From: Erwinia sp. 198
GTDB taxonomy: Bacteria; Pseudomonadota; Gammaproteobacteria; Enterobacterales; Enterobacteriaceae
Direction: 5' to 3'
NCBI RefSeq assembly: GCF_003937915.1
Contig: NZ_RHUM01000005.1
Coordinates: 228,014-292,013, forward strand
Length of the DNA: 64,000 nucleotides
Every line of letters starts with the position of its first letter. Position 1 is the stretch's first letter. The translations under genes and the position numbers were made by a program. The notes below the pieces were generated by a model. That model had not been told where the DNA came from. It made no database searches and saw nothing but the letters and a program-made list of their open reading frames with translations. Below are positions 9,226 to 19,894 of this stretch, one piece after another.

Positions 9226-10408
9226 CTACCGCTGCGCCCGCCCGCAGGCGTAGCCGCATAATCACCACCAGCGCAAACGCTACCACCACGGATGCCGCCA
9301 GATAAACGCTATCAATGCCCCAGCGCCCTATCAGCAGTCCCGCCACCGGCCCGGTGATGCCCAGGCCAAAATCCAGAAAGGCAGAATAGAGGCCGAGCGC
9401 CGATCCCTGGTTTTGCGGCGCCACCTGCCTGATAGCCTCCACGCCCAGCGCCGGAAAGATCAGCGAAAAGCCGGAGCCGGTCAGAAACGCGCCGATATCC
9501 ACCACCAGCGACGAGTGCGCCTGCCAGATAATCAACAGGCCAACGCATTCAATAGCCAAAGAGCAGGCGGACACGCGCAGGCCGCCAAACCGGCTGATAA
9601 AGCTGCTGAACACCAGCCGCATCGTTATAAACCCCATGCTGAACAGCGTCAGCGAAAAGGCCGCGCCGTGCCAGCCGTGGCTGGCAAAATAGAGCGTGAT
9701 AAAGGTGGCAATAGCGCCGAAGCCGATGGTGCCCAATCCCAGGCACAGTCCGTACGGCCAGATACGGGAAAACACCTGGTTAAACGGAATGCGCTGGCCT
9801 GTCGTGACCACCACCGCCGGACGGCGGGACGCCAGCCACAAACCAAAAACCGCCATCAGCACAATTAACCCCGCAAAACCAGGGATGCCGAAGGCGGCGT
9901 TAAGCATTACGCCCAGCGGCGCGCCCATCGCCATCGCCAGATAGGTCGCTACGCCGTTCCACGAGATCACCCGCGCGCTTTGCGTGGTGCCGACAATATT
10001 AATGCCCCAGAGAATGGAGCCGGTAGCGGTCAGGCTTTCGCCCAGCCCTAGCATAACGCGCCCGATAGCCAATAAAATCAGGCTGGTTAGCGGCGTGTTA
10101 AACATCACCGCCAGGATGCTGAACAAACCGCTGGCGCCGCACAGCACCAGGCCCATCAGCACCACTTTTTTCGGGCCAAGCAGATCGGCATAGCGCCCGG
10201 CCTGCGGGCGGCTGATCAGGGTAGCGAAGTATTGCAGGCTGATAATCAACCCGGCGATAAAGGTGCTGTAGCCCAGCTGGTTATGCACGAAGCCCGGCAG
10301 TACCGCCAGCGGCAGGCCGATCGAGAGGTAGCAAAAGAAGGTGAAAATCACCACGGAAATAATGCGCTTGTTGAGCTGAGCGCTGGATAAGGCAGGGATC
10401 GCAGACAT
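9218..10408 (-). CDS. MFS transporter, YhhS/YfcJ family
   Basis: A 396-residue major facilitator protein with twelve predicted membrane segments. The family phrases IGLPLAVLPGFVH, LIISLQYFATLISRPQAGRYAD and LGPKKVV near the first cytosolic loop, and SLIFPALGVEAI later, place it in the YhhS/YfcJ (UPF0226) arabinose-efflux-like group; YhhS of E. coli is the closer of the two by eye. Substrate unknown. Transcribed alone, towards the phosphate transporter. No strong ribosome site precedes the ATG, but the N-terminus aligns well with the family. Confidence 0.85.
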   Translation of the reverse strand: MSAIPALSSAQLNKRIISVVIFTFFCYLSIGLPLAVLPGFVHNQLGYSTFIAGLIISLQYFATLISRPQAGRYADLLGPKKVVLMGLVLCGASGLFSILAVMFNTPLTSLILLAIGRVMLGLGESLTATGSILWGINIVGTTQSARVISWNGVATYLAMAMGAPLGVMLNAAFGIPGFAGLIVLMAVFGLWLASRRPAVVVTTGQRIPFNQVFSRIWPYGLCLGLGTIGFGAIATFITLYFASHGWHGAAFSLTLFSMGFITMRLVFSSFISRFGGLRVSACSLAIECVGLLIIWQAHSSLVVDIGAFLTGSGFSLIFPALGVEAIRQVAPQNQGSALGLYSAFLDFGLGITGPVAGLLIGRWGIDSVYLAASVVVAFALVVIMRLRLRAGAAVEN

Positions 10409-10509
10409 GTCAGAGCCGGAAAATAAGTGTGATAAGCCTCACATCATACCCTTAGCACAAGGCGAGATCCTGCGGCCAAATGTTACAAATTTGTAATAGG
10501 AAAGGCGAG

Positions 10510-11457
10510 TTATCGCACCGTTAGCGCATAGCGATCCACCGCCAGCGCGATTTCGCCCGAGGTTTTCAGCGCGCGCACCTGGCTAAACAGATCGCCGGCT
10601 TCCTGATAGGCTTTGCGCAGATAGCCCAGCCACTGTTTGATCCTGGCAACATGATAAAGCCCGGTATCGCCCTGTTTTTCCAGCTGCACGTAGCGCTGTA
10701 GCAGCGCCACCACCTGCGGCCAGGGCAAAGGCGGTTCGTTGTACTTAATCACCCGGCTCAGATTGGGTACGTTAAGCGCGCCGCGCCCGATCATCACGGC
10801 GTCGCAGCCCGTTACCCGCAGACATTCCTGCGCGCTTTGCCAGTCCCAGATTTCACCGTTGGCGATAACCGGGATAGTCAGGCGCTGGCGGATCTCGCCA
10901 ATCGCCTGCCAGTTAATCCGCTCCGGCTTGTAACCATCTTCTTTGGTTCGTCCGTGCACCACCAGTTCGCTGGCGCCGGCCTGCTCTACCGCATCCGCGA
11001 TTTCAAACTGGCGCGCGCCTGACTCCCATCCCAGCCGCACCTTCACCGTCACCGGCAAATGCGCAGGAACGGCTGCGCGCATCGCTTTCGCGCCGCGATA
11101 AATCAGCTCGGGATCTTTCAGCAAGGTGGCGCCGCCGCCGCTGCCGTTAACGGTTTTGGAAGGACAGCCGCAGTTCAGATCGACGCCCCAGGAGCCAAGC
11201 TCCACCGCGCGCGCCGCGTTTTCCGCCAGCCATTCCGGATACTGACCCAGCAGCTGAATACGCACCAGCGTGCCGGAAGGCGTACGGCTGGCGTGATGCA
11301 GCTCCGGACAGAGCCGGTAAAAGGATTTGGCAGGCAAAAGCTGATCGACCACCCGCAGAAACTCGGTGATACAGAGATCGTAATCGTTGACGTCGGTGAG
11401 CAGTTCGCGCACCAGTGAATCAAGCACGCCCTCCATCGGGGCAAGTAAAACGCGCAT
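10510..11457 (-). CDS. dusC: tRNA-dihydrouridine(16) synthase DusC
   Basis: A 315-residue FMN enzyme, exactly the length of E. coli DusC, that reduces U16 of tRNA. The N-terminal [11 protein letters not shown] binds flavin; the catalytic Cys is in [15 protein letters not shown] (about residue 98); VVHGRTK and VMIGRGAL complete the TIM-barrel flavin site; the C-terminal helical domain binds tRNA. It follows rhlE on the same strand but a hairpin terminator separates them, so it probably has its own promoter between 11458 and 11516. Confidence 0.93.
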   Translation of the reverse strand: MRVLLAPMEGVLDSLVRELLTDVNDYDLCITEFLRVVDQLLPAKSFYRLCPELHHASRTPSGTLVRIQLLGQYPEWLAENAARAVELGSWGVDLNCGCPSKTVNGSGGGATLLKDPELIYRGAKAMRAAVPAHLPVTVKVRLGWESGARQFEIADAVEQAGASELVVHGRTKEDGYKPERINWQAIGEIRQRLTIPVIANGEIWDWQSAQECLRVTGCDAVMIGRGALNVPNLSRVIKYNEPPLPWPQVVALLQRYVQLEKQGDTGLYHVARIKQWLGYLRKAYQEAGDLFSQVRALKTSGEIALAVDRYALTVR

Positions 11458-11510
11458 GTCACAAACCGTTGCTGATAAAGGAAAGAGGAGGCTGGCTTAA
11501 CCGCCAGCGA

Positions 11511-11534
11511 AAACAAGGGGATCGGGCGATCCCC
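11511..11534 (-). terminator. Terminator after rhlE
   Basis: GGGGATCG-gg-CGATCCCC is a perfect 8-bp stem immediately behind the rhlE stop; read on the minus strand it is followed by TTGTTTT. Confidence 0.85.
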
Positions 11535-11545
11535 TTTATTTATCG

Positions 11546-12931
11546 TTACGCCGGGTTAGAGCGACGCTGACGGGTTTTGTTGGTGCGCGGTGCGCCAGCG
11601 CTTTCGCCCTGACGACGTGGGCCGCTGCCCTGACGCTCCGACTGGCTACGCTCGCCGCTGGCTGCCTGGCCACGGCCGTTACCGCTACGACCGCGTTCGC
11701 CGCCGCGATTGCCCTGTGGCGCGCCGCGACCGCGACCTGCACCACCGCCACGCTGCTGACGACCATTCTGGATCGGCTCCGCTTTGATGCTCGGATCCGG
11801 CTCGTAGCCTTCAATAGCGATACGCGGGATCTCACGCTTCAGCACGCGCTCGATATCGCGCAGCAGCTTGTGCTCGTCCACGCAGACCAGCGACAGCGCT
11901 TCGCCGGTGGCGGCAGCACGGCCGGTACGGCCGATACGGTGCACATAATCTTCCGGCACGTTCGGCAGCTCGTAGTTAACGACGTGCGGCAGTTCGGAAA
12001 TATCGATACCGCGCGCGGCGATATCGGTCGCCACCAGTACGCGAATGTTGCCGTCTTTAAAGTCGCTCAGCGCACGGGTACGCGCGCCCTGGCTCTTGTT
12101 GCCGTGGATAGCGGCAGCGGTGATGCCATCTTTATTCAGCTGCTCAGCCAGATGGTTAGCGCCGTGCTTGGTGCGCGTAAACACCAGCACCTGCTGCCAG
12201 TTGTCGCGACCGATCAGGAAAGAAAGCAGTTCCCGCTTGCGCTTTTTGTCTACAAAGTGCACGTGCTGGGTAATCTGCTCGGAAGCGGTGTTGCGGCGAG
12301 CCACTTCCACCTGCTCCGGGTTGTGCAGCAGTTTTTCCGCCAGGGTTTTGATTTCGTCGGAGAAGGTAGCGGAAAATAGCAGGTTCTGACGCTTCGCCGG
12401 CAGCTTGGACAGCACGCGACGAATATCGTGGATAAAGCCCATATCCAGCATACGGTCCGCTTCGTCCAGCACCAGGATTTCAACCTGCGACAGATCCAGC
12501 GCGTTCTGATGCTCCAGATCCAGCAGACGGCCCGGGGTTGCCACCAGCACGTCAACGCCGCCGCGCAGCTTCATCATCTGTGGGTTGATGCTGACGCCGC
12601 CGAAGACGACCAGCGAGCGCAGATCCAGATATTTACTGTAATCGCGCACGTTTTCGCCAACCTGCGCGGCCAGCTCGCGGGTTGGGGTTAAGATCAGCGC
12701 GCGAACGGGGCGGCGACCTTTTGGATGCGGGCTTGAGCTGCTCAGCAGCTGTAGCAGCGGCAGCGTAAAACCAGCGGTTTTACCGGTACCGGTCTGGGCA
12801 CTGGCCATCAGGTCGCGCCCGCCCAGAACCACAGGGATCGCCTGACGCTGAATAGGGGTTGGCTCGTTATAGCCCTGTTCGTTCACTGCACGCAAAATAT
12901 CGGCATTAAGGCCGAGAGAATCAAATGACAT
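11546..12931 (-). CDS. rhlE: ATP-dependent DEAD-box RNA helicase RhlE
   Basis: A 461-residue RNA helicase involved in ribosome maturation and RNA turnover. Domain 1 has the Q motif ([14 protein letters not shown], 20-33), Walker A (AQTGTGKT, 45-52), [12 protein letters not shown] (156-159) and SAT (187-189). Domain 2 has RGIDI and HRIGRTGR. The last 75 residues are Arg/Gly-rich and basic ([10 protein letters not shown]), an RNA-binding tail typical of RhlE. The 240 bases upstream carry no gene; they hold a long leader and a small inverted repeat (CAGGCTCAGCCTG near 13001). Confidence 0.95.
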   Translation of the reverse strand: MSFDSLGLNADILRAVNEQGYNEPTPIQRQAIPVVLGGRDLMASAQTGTGKTAGFTLPLLQLLSSSSPHPKGRRPVRALILTPTRELAAQVGENVRDYSKYLDLRSLVVFGGVSINPQMMKLRGGVDVLVATPGRLLDLEHQNALDLSQVEILVLDEADRMLDMGFIHDIRRVLSKLPAKRQNLLFSATFSDEIKTLAEKLLHNPEQVEVARRNTASEQITQHVHFVDKKRKRELLSFLIGRDNWQQVLVFTRTKHGANHLAEQLNKDGITAAAIHGNKSQGARTRALSDFKDGNIRVLVATDIAARGIDISELPHVVNYELPNVPEDYVHRIGRTGRAAATGEALSLVCVDEHKLLRDIERVLKREIPRIAIEGYEPDPSIKAEPIQNGRQQRGGGAGRGRGAPQGNRGGERGRSGNGRGQAASGERSQSERQGSGPRRQGESAGAPRTNKTRQRRSNPA

Positions 12932-13171
12932 AAAGTTGACTGACTCCGGTTCCGCCCTGACCGCGACAAGCGGTGTAGTTTCCAGGGGGAGAATATGACG
13001 CCAGGCTCAGCCTGACGCTTGAAAGGGGGCACAAACCACGGTGCGTAAGGGCCGGATTATAACAGATGTTCCGCGCCCGGCGCGAAATATTCTTTCACGG
13101 TCAAAAAAGCGGCGGGTTTATCACGGGAACGGGTAGCGGTAAGATGGCGGGCCGTCGCGGCCCGCCCGGCT

Positions 13172-13552
13172 TTAACGGCGAACGCGCACCGACTCTTTAG
13201 CCAGCAGCGAAACCACGGCGGGCCCGGTCAGCATCACCACGCCAACGCAGCCCAGCAGCAGGTTGTTATGCACTACGCGGGACAGCAGATACAGCACCAG
13301 CATCGCGGCACCAAAATAGTAAGTGGTGGTGACGTCTTCCAGAAAGTCGCCCAGGCGACGTAAACGCGGCAGGCGCTGGGCCGGCAGCATGACGATAAAG
13401 ACGCTGGCGTACATCGCCAGTAACACCGAGCTGACCTGGAACAGCGCATGATGCTGCCAGCCCCAGACAAGGGCGGCAATCAGCAGCAGGTGCAGCGTGA
13501 TATGGACACAGGTTTGTCCGGTAACAATCTGAACACGATTGGACCATTTCAT
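13172..13552 (-). CDS. ybhQ: Inner membrane protein YbhQ
   Basis: A 126-residue protein with four hydrophobic segments. It matches E. coli YbhQ in MKWxxRVxxxTG at the start, the TTTxYFGAAMLVLxLLSRV block, and AGPAVVSLLAK followed by a basic end. Function unknown. The start chosen (MKWSNRV) has GGGAG eight bases upstream; the longer frame to 13621 adds 23 residues that the family lacks. It is divergent from ybhP, as in E. coli. Confidence 0.88.
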   Translation of the reverse strand: MKWSNRVQIVTGQTCVHITLHLLLIAALVWGWQHHALFQVSSVLLAMYASVFIVMLPAQRLPRLRRLGDFLEDVTTTYYFGAAMLVLYLLSRVVHNNLLLGCVGVVMLTGPAVVSLLAKESVRVRR

Positions 13553-13738
13553 TTTTTTATCTCCCGACAGACCTGACTGAGGTCTGCCCAAGCCTGGCTG
13601 CCACAGTAAGTGACAACGCATTTCATCAGACTACCGTAGTTCTTAATTAATGCCGTAAATTTCTGCACTTAGCGGCACATTTTTGTGACAAGGACTACAC
13701 TTTACTCTTCCTGATCCGAAGAGGAGAGCGCGCACAGT

Positions 13739-14500
13739 ATGTCACAAAAACCGCAAGGATTTTCATTAAAAGTCCTGACGATCAATACGCACATGGGTTT
13801 CAGCGCGACCAATAAGCGTTTTATTTTGCCGGAATTAAGGGATGCGGTCAGAGCTACCTCGGCCGATATTGTCTTTTTGCAGGAGGTCATGGGCTCCCAC
13901 GATCTGCACTCTATTAAGGTGCAGAACTGGCCCGACACGCCCCATTACGAATTTCTTGCCGAGATGATGTGGCAAGATTTCGCCTATGGGCGCAATGCCG
14001 TCTATCCGGAAGGACATCATGGCAACGCGTTGCTTTCCCGTTTTCCCATTTTATCCTATGAAAACCGGGATATTTCCGTTGAGGGTACGGAAAAGCGGGG
14101 CCTCCTGTACTGTAAAATAACGCTCCCCGACAGCGACAAGATTTTGCATACCGTCTGTGTGCATCTGGGCCTGCGGGATGCGCATCGCGCCGCTCAGCTG
14201 GCCATGCTCTGCGAGCTGCTTAACAGTCTGCCGCCGGATGAACCCGTAGTGGTCGCAGGCGACTTCAACGACTGGCAGCAAAAAGCCAATAAAATATTAC
14301 AGCGAGGTGCGGGGATGGAAGAGGTATTCAGTCAGAAAAACGGCCGCCCGGCACGAACCTTCCCTGCCCGCTTTCCTCTGTTGCGACTGGATCGAATTTA
14401 CGTCCGTAATGCCGCCGTCAGTCATCCGCACAAAATACCGCTGCGACCCTGGTCGCACCTGTCCGATCACGCGCCTCTGGCTGTGGAGATACACTTATGA
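13739..14500 (+). CDS. ybhP: YbhP, endonuclease/exonuclease/phosphatase-fold protein
   Basis: A 253-residue member of the EEP (DNase I-like) superfamily, first gene of the ybhP-clsB-ybhN operon. Family motifs are visible: LTINTH near the start, FLQEV with the metal-binding Glu (about residue 48), GDFNDW in the second half, and a C-terminal [11 protein letters not shown] with the catalytic His. No signal peptide. The substrate is unknown; its position next to cardiolipin synthase suggests a phospholipid or lipid-linked role, which is inference. The ATG follows GAGGAG at about twelve bases. Confidence 0.9.
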   Translation: MSQKPQGFSLKVLTINTHMGFSATNKRFILPELRDAVRATSADIVFLQEVMGSHDLHSIKVQNWPDTPHYEFLAEMMWQDFAYGRNAVYPEGHHGNALLSRFPILSYENRDISVEGTEKRGLLYCKITLPDSDKILHTVCVHLGLRDAHRAAQLAMLCELLNSLPPDEPVVVAGDFNDWQQKANKILQRGAGMEEVFSQKNGRPARTFPARFPLLRLDRIYVRNAAVSHPHKIPLRPWSHLSDHAPLAVEIHL

Positions 14501-15747
14501 AAACGGAATGGCGTGACGGTAATCGCCTGCGCCTGTTGGCCAATGGCGAACAATATTTCCCCCGCGTCTTCGAGGCGATCCGCCGCGCAAAAGAGAGCGT
14601 GCTGCTGGAAACGTTTATTCTTTTCGAGGATGAAGTCGGGAAAGCCCTGCAGGAAGTTATTCTGGATGCCGCCACGCGCGGCGTGAAGGTTGAAATGCTG
14701 CTGGACGGCTATGGCTCTAACGACCTTTCGCCGGAATTTATCCGCAGCCTCACCGCCGCTGGCGTGCGCTTTATCTTTTACGATCCGCGCCCGCTGGTGT
14801 TTGGCATGAGAACCAACGTTTTTCGTCGTATGCACCGTAAAACCGTGGTTTGCGATGGTGCAATCGCTTTTGTCGGCGGCATCAACTATTCCGCCGAGCA
14901 TAATTCCAGCTACGGCGAGGAAGCGAAGCAGGACTACACCGTCGAAGTCAAAGGCCCGGTGGTGGAAGATATTGCCCGCTACGTCAAGGAGGCGATCAAC
15001 AGCGAACAGCCGGTCAGGCGCTGGTGGAACGGGCGGTCGCACCGCGCCGTGCGCAACCGCGCGCCGGGCGATGCGCAGGTGCTGTTTGTCTGGCGCGATA
15101 ACGATGAACACCGCGACGATATTGAGCAACACTATATCGATATGCTGCGCGAGGCCAAAGAAGAGGTGATTATTGCCAACGCCTATTTCTTCCCCGGCTA
15201 TCGTCTGCTGCGCGAAATGCGCTCGGCGGCCCAGCGTGGCGTATCGGTAAAACTGATCGTGCAGGGCAAGCCCGATATGCCGATCGTTAAGGTCGGTGCG
15301 GAGCTGCTGTATAACTATCTGGTCGGCGGCGGCGTGGAGGTGTACGAATATATCCGGCGTCCGCTCCATGCCAAAATTGCCATTCAGGATAACTTCTGGT
15401 CAACGGTTGGCTCCAGTAATCTCGATCCGCTTAGCCTGTCGCTGAACCTGGAGGCGAATCTGATCGTTCACGATCGCGCATTCAACCAGACCCTGCGCAC
15501 CGAGCTGACGCGTTTGCTGGCCGAAGATTGCGTACGGGTGGATGAAGATAAGCTCCCTCCTCAAAACTGGTGGCAGCTGGGGAAAAGCATTGTGGTCTTC
15601 CACTTCCTGCGGCATTTTCCGGCGATTGCCGGCTGGCTGCCCGCCCATACGCCGAAGCTGGCGCAGATCGCGCCGCCGGTGCAGCCTGAAATGGAAACCC
15701 AGGACCGCGTCGAATCTGACAGTGAAAAAGAGAGGGCTAAATCCTGA
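14497..15747 (+). CDS. clsB: Cardiolipin synthase B
   Basis: A 416-residue phospholipase D-superfamily enzyme that makes cardiolipin. Two HKD motifs are present: H113-R-K115 with D120, and H291-A-K293 with D298. There is no N-terminal membrane anchor, as in ClsB (E. coli 413 aa) and unlike ClsA. Its ATG overlaps the ybhP stop (ATGA) and its own stop overlaps the ybhN start (TGATG), so the three genes are translationally coupled. Confidence 0.95.
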   Translation: MKTEWRDGNRLRLLANGEQYFPRVFEAIRRAKESVLLETFILFEDEVGKALQEVILDAATRGVKVEMLLDGYGSNDLSPEFIRSLTAAGVRFIFYDPRPLVFGMRTNVFRRMHRKTVVCDGAIAFVGGINYSAEHNSSYGEEAKQDYTVEVKGPVVEDIARYVKEAINSEQPVRRWWNGRSHRAVRNRAPGDAQVLFVWRDNDEHRDDIEQHYIDMLREAKEEVIIANAYFFPGYRLLREMRSAAQRGVSVKLIVQGKPDMPIVKVGAELLYNYLVGGGVEVYEYIRRPLHAKIAIQDNFWSTVGSSNLDPLSLSLNLEANLIVHDRAFNQTLRTELTRLLAEDCVRVDEDKLPPQNWWQLGKSIVVFHFLRHFPAIAGWLPAHTPKLAQIAPPVQPEMETQDRVESDSEKERAKS

Positions 15748-16715
15748 TGTCTCAGTCACATACTCGCTGGAAATGGGTAAAAAAAGCACTGACCGGCCTG
15801 TTTTTTATTGCGGTAATCGTGCTGCTGGTGATCTACGCCCGGAAGGTCAACTGGCATGACGTGCTTAACGTTATTACCAGCTATAACCGCACGGCTATTC
15901 TCGCCTCCGTAGGTCTGGTGGTGGTCAGCTATTTGACCTATGGCCTCTACGATTTAATCGGCCAGGCCTACTGCGGCCATAAGCTGCAAAAGCGGCAGGT
16001 AATGCTGGTATCGTTTATCTGCTATGCCTTTAACCTGACGCTCAGTACCTGGGTAGGCGGCGTGGCGATGCGCTACCGGCTCTATTCGCGGCTTGGCCTG
16101 AGCGGCAGCACCATTACGCGTATTTTTTCGCTCAGCATCGCCACCAACTGGCTGGGCTATGTGCTGGTGGCCGGTATCGTCTTCAGCAGCGGCGCGGTGC
16201 CGATCCCCAAAGGCTGGTTTATCGGTGAAGGCACGCTGCGGGCGATCGGCATGGGGCTGCTGGCCTTTGTGGTGTTTTATCTTGCGCTCTGCGCCTTCTC
16301 CAAACGTCGCCGCTGGACGGTAAAAGGCCACAAGCTGGCTCTGCCCTCTTTCCGCATGGCAATACTGCAGTTTGCGGTGTCCAGCGCTAACTGGCTGGTG
16401 ATGGGGATGATTATCTGGCTGCTGTTTGCGCAGCAGGTCGATTATCCGCAGGTGCTGGGCGTGCTGCTGATCAGCAGTATTGCGGGCGTGATTATTCATA
16501 TTCCCGCCGGGATTGGCGTGCTGGAAGCGGTATTTCTGGCGCTGTTGAGCGGCGAGCATCTGTCGCACGGCGCGATTATCGCCGGGCTATTGGCCTATCG
16601 CGTCATCTACTTTATCGCGCCGCTGCTGCTGGCGCTGGTGCTTTATCTGTGGCTGGAGAGCCGGGCGAAAAGCCTGCGGCATAAAAACCAGCAGGATATG
16701 CAAAAACAGGCGTAA
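15747..16715 (+). CDS. ybhN: Integral membrane protein YbhN (lysylphosphatidylglycerol-synthase-like fold)
   Basis: A 322-residue polytopic protein of the UPF0104/flippase-like family, last gene of the ybhP-clsB-ybhN operon. About eight hydrophobic segments are visible; YGLYDLIGQAYCGHKL, WVGGVAMRYRLYSRLGL and IHIPAGIGVLEAVFLALL match E. coli YbhN. The last phrase (PAGIGVxE) is the conserved family motif. Function unknown; coupling to a cardiolipin synthase suggests a role with lipids. Confidence 0.9.
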   Translation: MSQSHTRWKWVKKALTGLFFIAVIVLLVIYARKVNWHDVLNVITSYNRTAILASVGLVVVSYLTYGLYDLIGQAYCGHKLQKRQVMLVSFICYAFNLTLSTWVGGVAMRYRLYSRLGLSGSTITRIFSLSIATNWLGYVLVAGIVFSSGAVPIPKGWFIGEGTLRAIGMGLLAFVVFYLALCAFSKRRRWTVKGHKLALPSFRMAILQFAVSSANWLVMGMIIWLLFAQQVDYPQVLGVLLISSIAGVIIHIPAGIGVLEAVFLALLSGEHLSHGAIIAGLLAYRVIYFIAPLLLALVLYLWLESRAKSLRHKNQQDMQKQA

Positions 16716-16743
16716 AAAAGGGGCGGTAAACGCCCCTTTTTCA
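16714..16743 (+). terminator. Terminator at end of ybhP-clsB-ybhN
   Basis: GGGGCG-gtaaa-CGCCCC with T5 downstream and A6 upstream, so it can serve the convergent ybhL as well. Confidence 0.9.
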
Positions 16744-17454
16744 TTATCGGCGGTTGCCGAAAATCCGCAGCAGCATCAGGAACAGGTTAATAAAGTCCAG
16801 ATACAGCGTCAGCGCGCCCATAATTGAGTGGCGGCGCAGATTCTCTTTATCCCGCACATCAATATTCTCACCAATATTTTTCAGCTTCTGCGTGTCATAC
16901 GCGGTCAGCCCGACGAATACCAGCACGCCGATATAGGTAACGGCCCACATCAGCGCGGTGCTTTTCAGCCAGAAGTTAACCAGCGACGCCAGCAGAATAC
17001 CGATCAGTGCCATAAACAGGATGCTGCCCATTCGGCTCAGGTCGCGCTTAGTGGTATAGCCCCAGAAGCTCATCACGCCAAACATTCCGCCCGTGACCAC
17101 AAAAGTGCTGGCGATAGACGAATAGGTGTATAGCAAAAAGATGCTGGCCAGCGTCAGGCCGGTCAGCGCCGAATAGAGCATAAACAGACCGGTCGCGACC
17201 GCGCCGCTCAGCTTGTGCACCATGCCGGACAGCACAAAGACCACGGCCAGCTGGGCGATAATCAGCCCGTAAAAGGTAATTTTATTGGCAAAAACCAGCT
17301 GCATGACCGCAGGGGTGTTGGCGGCAAACCAGGACACGAAAGCGGTCAGCAGCAGACCGCAGGTCATCCAGCCGTAGACCTGCGCCATGTAGGTTTGCAG
17401 GCCCGTGGTGGCGCCGGAAACAATAGAACCGTTGGAACGAGGATATCTCTCCAT
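16744..17454 (-). CDS. ybhL: Bax inhibitor-1 family membrane protein YbhL
   Basis: A 236-residue protein of the BI-1/TMBIM family with seven hydrophobic segments. The family signature GLTAYDTQKL is present, followed by a charged loop and a final segment ALTLYLDFINLFLMLLRIFG. Length and sequence match E. coli YbhL (234 aa). BI-1 homologues act as pH-sensitive calcium leak channels in other bacteria; the role here is not known. AGGAGAG precedes the ATG. Confidence 0.93.
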   Translation of the reverse strand: MERYPRSNGSIVSGATTGLQTYMAQVYGWMTCGLLLTAFVSWFAANTPAVMQLVFANKITFYGLIIAQLAVVFVLSGMVHKLSGAVATGLFMLYSALTGLTLASIFLLYTYSSIASTFVVTGGMFGVMSFWGYTTKRDLSRMGSILFMALIGILLASLVNFWLKSTALMWAVTYIGVLVFVGLTAYDTQKLKNIGENIDVRDKENLRRHSIMGALTLYLDFINLFLMLLRIFGNRR

Positions 17455-17588
17455 GATGCTCTCCTTTAAGGTGAATTTACTGCTAAGTCTGGCACAGTCC
17501 GGCCGGGTTGGGCCAGCAGCGCCTGTAGCTTTTTCGTGACAAATATTCCCATTGCGCTACAAACCTCGCCTGACGCTCCGCTGCTGTA

Positions 17589-17615
17589 TAAAGGTCAACC
17601 ATTTTTTGCCGATAG
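17589..17615 (+). promoter_or_regulatory. Sigma-28 (FliA) promoter of the chemoreceptor gene
   Basis: TAAAGGTC-N11-GCCGATAG matches the FliA consensus TAAAGTTT-N11-GCCGATAA at 13 of 16 positions with the exact spacer. It lies 67 bases before the methyl-accepting protein start, so this gene should be expressed with late flagellar genes. Confidence 0.88.
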
Positions 17616-17681
17616 AGTGAACACAGGGAGAACGCTTACCGGGAAGTCTGAGAACAATCTAATTCACTCCAGGGGTTCCTG

Positions 17682-19625
17682 ATGAACAAGCCACACCAGA
17701 AGCGAAAAATGAGCACGCGCACCATGATGCTCCTGACCGGCGCATTAACTATCACGCTCGGTTTTACCATCACTATTGGTCTGCTCAGCTGGCAGTCCAG
17801 CCAGCAGCAGCGCAAAATCGCCGAGCAGTATCTGGGACAAATTGCCCAAAGCAATGCGCTCAGCGTGCAGCAAAGTCTCGATTATGCCCGCACGGTAGCC
17901 AGAGATATGGGTCAGAGCATTCTCGCCCTGCCCGCTGCTGGCGTACCCGACCGCAAAGTCGCGGAAGAGCTGATGAAGGCAGCCATGAAGCAGAATCCGG
18001 ACTATTTGTCGCTGTCGCTCACCTTTGAAGCCAATGCCTTTGACGGCAAAGATGCGGAATTCGCCGCCCAGCCCGGCACGCCGCCGCAGGGACGTTTCGC
18101 GCGCTTTGTCGATCGCGACAGCACGGGCAACCTCGCCATGCATAATCTGGAATCCATCTTTACGCCCGGCCAGGGCGACTACTATCTGATCCCGCAAAGA
18201 CTGCAAAAGGATGTGTTGATTGAACCTTACAGCTACCCCTATAACGGTGTGCCGACGCTGCTGACCTCGGTGGCGGCGGTGATTATGGATAACGGCCAGC
18301 TGAAAGCGGTTGCCACGTCCGATATCTCGCTCGCCTCGCTGCAAAAAAGCGTAGGCGCGGTTAAACCCTGGAGCGGCACCGGCTATGCGCTGCTGCTTTC
18401 CAACAAGGGCCTGGTGGTCTCCAGCCCTGACAAAGCGGAGGCGGGCAAGGCCTATAAAGGCGAAACCAACGGCTTTACCCAGGATGTGGTGCAGCATTTT
18501 GACCGCGTGCTGGGCGAGGATGTGCTGGAAACCTGGCGTCCTGTGACCATCGGCAACAGCCAGCAGCCCTGGTATCTGGGCGTGGTGGCGCCGGTCAGCG
18601 CGGTGATGGCTGAGGCCAACCGTCAGCTGATCCATGCGCTGATTATGATGGTGCTGAGCATTGTGATTGTTTGTGCCGTGCTGGGTATACTGTTCAGCCG
18701 GAAAATTTCCCGACCGGTGGGCGGTGAGCCGTCTCAGGCCGCAGAAATCGCGCTTGGCGTGGCGGAAGGCAACCTCAGCGCCGACATTCCGGTTGGGGCG
18801 CAGGACAGGCAAAGCATTTTCTTCGCCATGCAGACCATGCAGCAGCAGCTGCGTACAATGGTTGGCGAGATTATTTCCGCCAGCGATTCCGTCCGCCAGG
18901 GCGCAGAAGAGATCGCTTCCGGTAACCTTGACCTGGCATCGCGTACCGAACAGCAGGCCGCCGCGCTGGAAGAGACCGCCGCCAGCATGGAACAGCTTAC
19001 CGCCACGGTGAAACACAATGCCGATAATGCGCACAGCGCCACCGAGCTGACCGATAACGCCACCGCTATCGCTCAGCGAGGCGAGCATCTGGTGCAGCAG
19101 GTGGTGGAAATCATGCAGCAGATCGACGAAAGCTCGCAGAAAATTGGCGCGATCACCAGCATCATTAACGGCATTGCTTTCCAGACCAATATTCTGGCGC
19201 TTAACGCCGCGGTGGAAGCCGCTCGGGCTGGGGAACAGGGCCGTGGTTTCGCCGTGGTGGCCTCGGAAGTGCGCAGCCTGGCGCAGCGCAGCGCCAACGC
19301 GGTAAAAGATATCTCGGCGCTGATTGGCGAATCGACGCAGCGCGTAAATACCGGGGTTTCGCTGGTGCAGGACGCGGGCAGAACCATGCAGGAGATGAAT
19401 ACCGCCGTGAATTCCGTGAAGACGATTATCGGCGAGATCGTGCACGCTTCCGACGAACAGTCACAGGGCATTGGCCAGGTAACGGTGGCCGTCAACCAGA
19501 TGGACGGCGCGACCCAGCAGAACTCCGCTTTAGTTCAGCAGATGTCCGCCGCCGCCGCTTCGCTGGAAGATCAGGCGAAACAGCTGGCGCAAACGGTACA
19601 AATTTTCAGGCTGGAATCGGCATAA
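17682..19625 (+). CDS. Methyl-accepting chemotaxis protein with dCache-type sensor
   Basis: A 647-residue chemoreceptor. A first membrane helix (about 15-36) precedes a large periplasmic domain (37-320, dCache-like: motifs such as [18 protein letters not shown] and a DxxGN segment). A second helix (about 325-345), HAMP ([11 protein letters not shown]) and a cytoplasmic coiled coil follow. The hairpin tip ([32 protein letters not shown]) is fully conserved and binds CheA/CheW. The C-terminus ends FRLESA and lacks the NWETF-type tether for CheR/CheB, so adaptation would depend on other receptors. Ligand unknown. Transcribed from the FliA promoter upstream. Confidence 0.92.
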   Translation: MNKPHQKRKMSTRTMMLLTGALTITLGFTITIGLLSWQSSQQQRKIAEQYLGQIAQSNALSVQQSLDYARTVARDMGQSILALPAAGVPDRKVAEELMKAAMKQNPDYLSLSLTFEANAFDGKDAEFAAQPGTPPQGRFARFVDRDSTGNLAMHNLESIFTPGQGDYYLIPQRLQKDVLIEPYSYPYNGVPTLLTSVAAVIMDNGQLKAVATSDISLASLQKSVGAVKPWSGTGYALLLSNKGLVVSSPDKAEAGKAYKGETNGFTQDVVQHFDRVLGEDVLETWRPVTIGNSQQPWYLGVVAPVSAVMAEANRQLIHALIMMVLSIVIVCAVLGILFSRKISRPVGGEPSQAAEIALGVAEGNLSADIPVGAQDRQSIFFAMQTMQQQLRTMVGEIISASDSVRQGAEEIASGNLDLASRTEQQAAALEETAASMEQLTATVKHNADNAHSATELTDNATAIAQRGEHLVQQVVEIMQQIDESSQKIGAITSIINGIAFQTNILALNAAVEAARAGEQGRGFAVVASEVRSLAQRSANAVKDISALIGESTQRVNTGVSLVQDAGRTMQEMNTAVNSVKTIIGEIVHASDEQSQGIGQVTVAVNQMDGATQQNSALVQQMSAAAASLEDQAKQLAQTVQIFRLESA

Positions 19626-19633
19626 CGGAAGAT

Positions 19634-19666
19634 GGCAGCCTCGCACTGAGGCTGCCTTACTCTCTT
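19634..19666 (+). terminator. Terminator after the chemoreceptor gene
   Basis: A perfect 9-bp stem GGCAGCCTC-gcact-GAGGCTGCC followed by TTACTCTCTT starts nine bases after the stop codon. Confidence 0.85.
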
Positions 19667-19894
19667 ACGGCCGCGTCAGGCAAAGGCGTCCGGGTCTTTG
19701 CCCGCCTGCGTATTGCGGACTCCTGGCGCCGCCGACTTCATGAAAGTCGTGGGCCATTTCCTGTAAATCCTTTAAAGGGTTAACCAGCAAATTTAGCCCC
19801 TCGTTTTTCCTGCGGCCAGCGCTTCCTGCCCTCTGACAGCGCTTATGCTCTCGCATCCGAAGAGTAGCAAAGTGCAATATTTCACCAGATCGGC

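Noticed and set aside
14467-15369. Long antisense frame over clsB (300 codons) and similar ones over moa, bio and mcp genes
   Set aside because: Shadow frames produced by GC-rich codon use; the sense strand genes are fully conserved.
19665-19877. 70-codon minus-strand frame after the chemoreceptor gene
   Set aside because: It begins at TTG, has no ribosome site and covers the terminator; no family phrase recognised.
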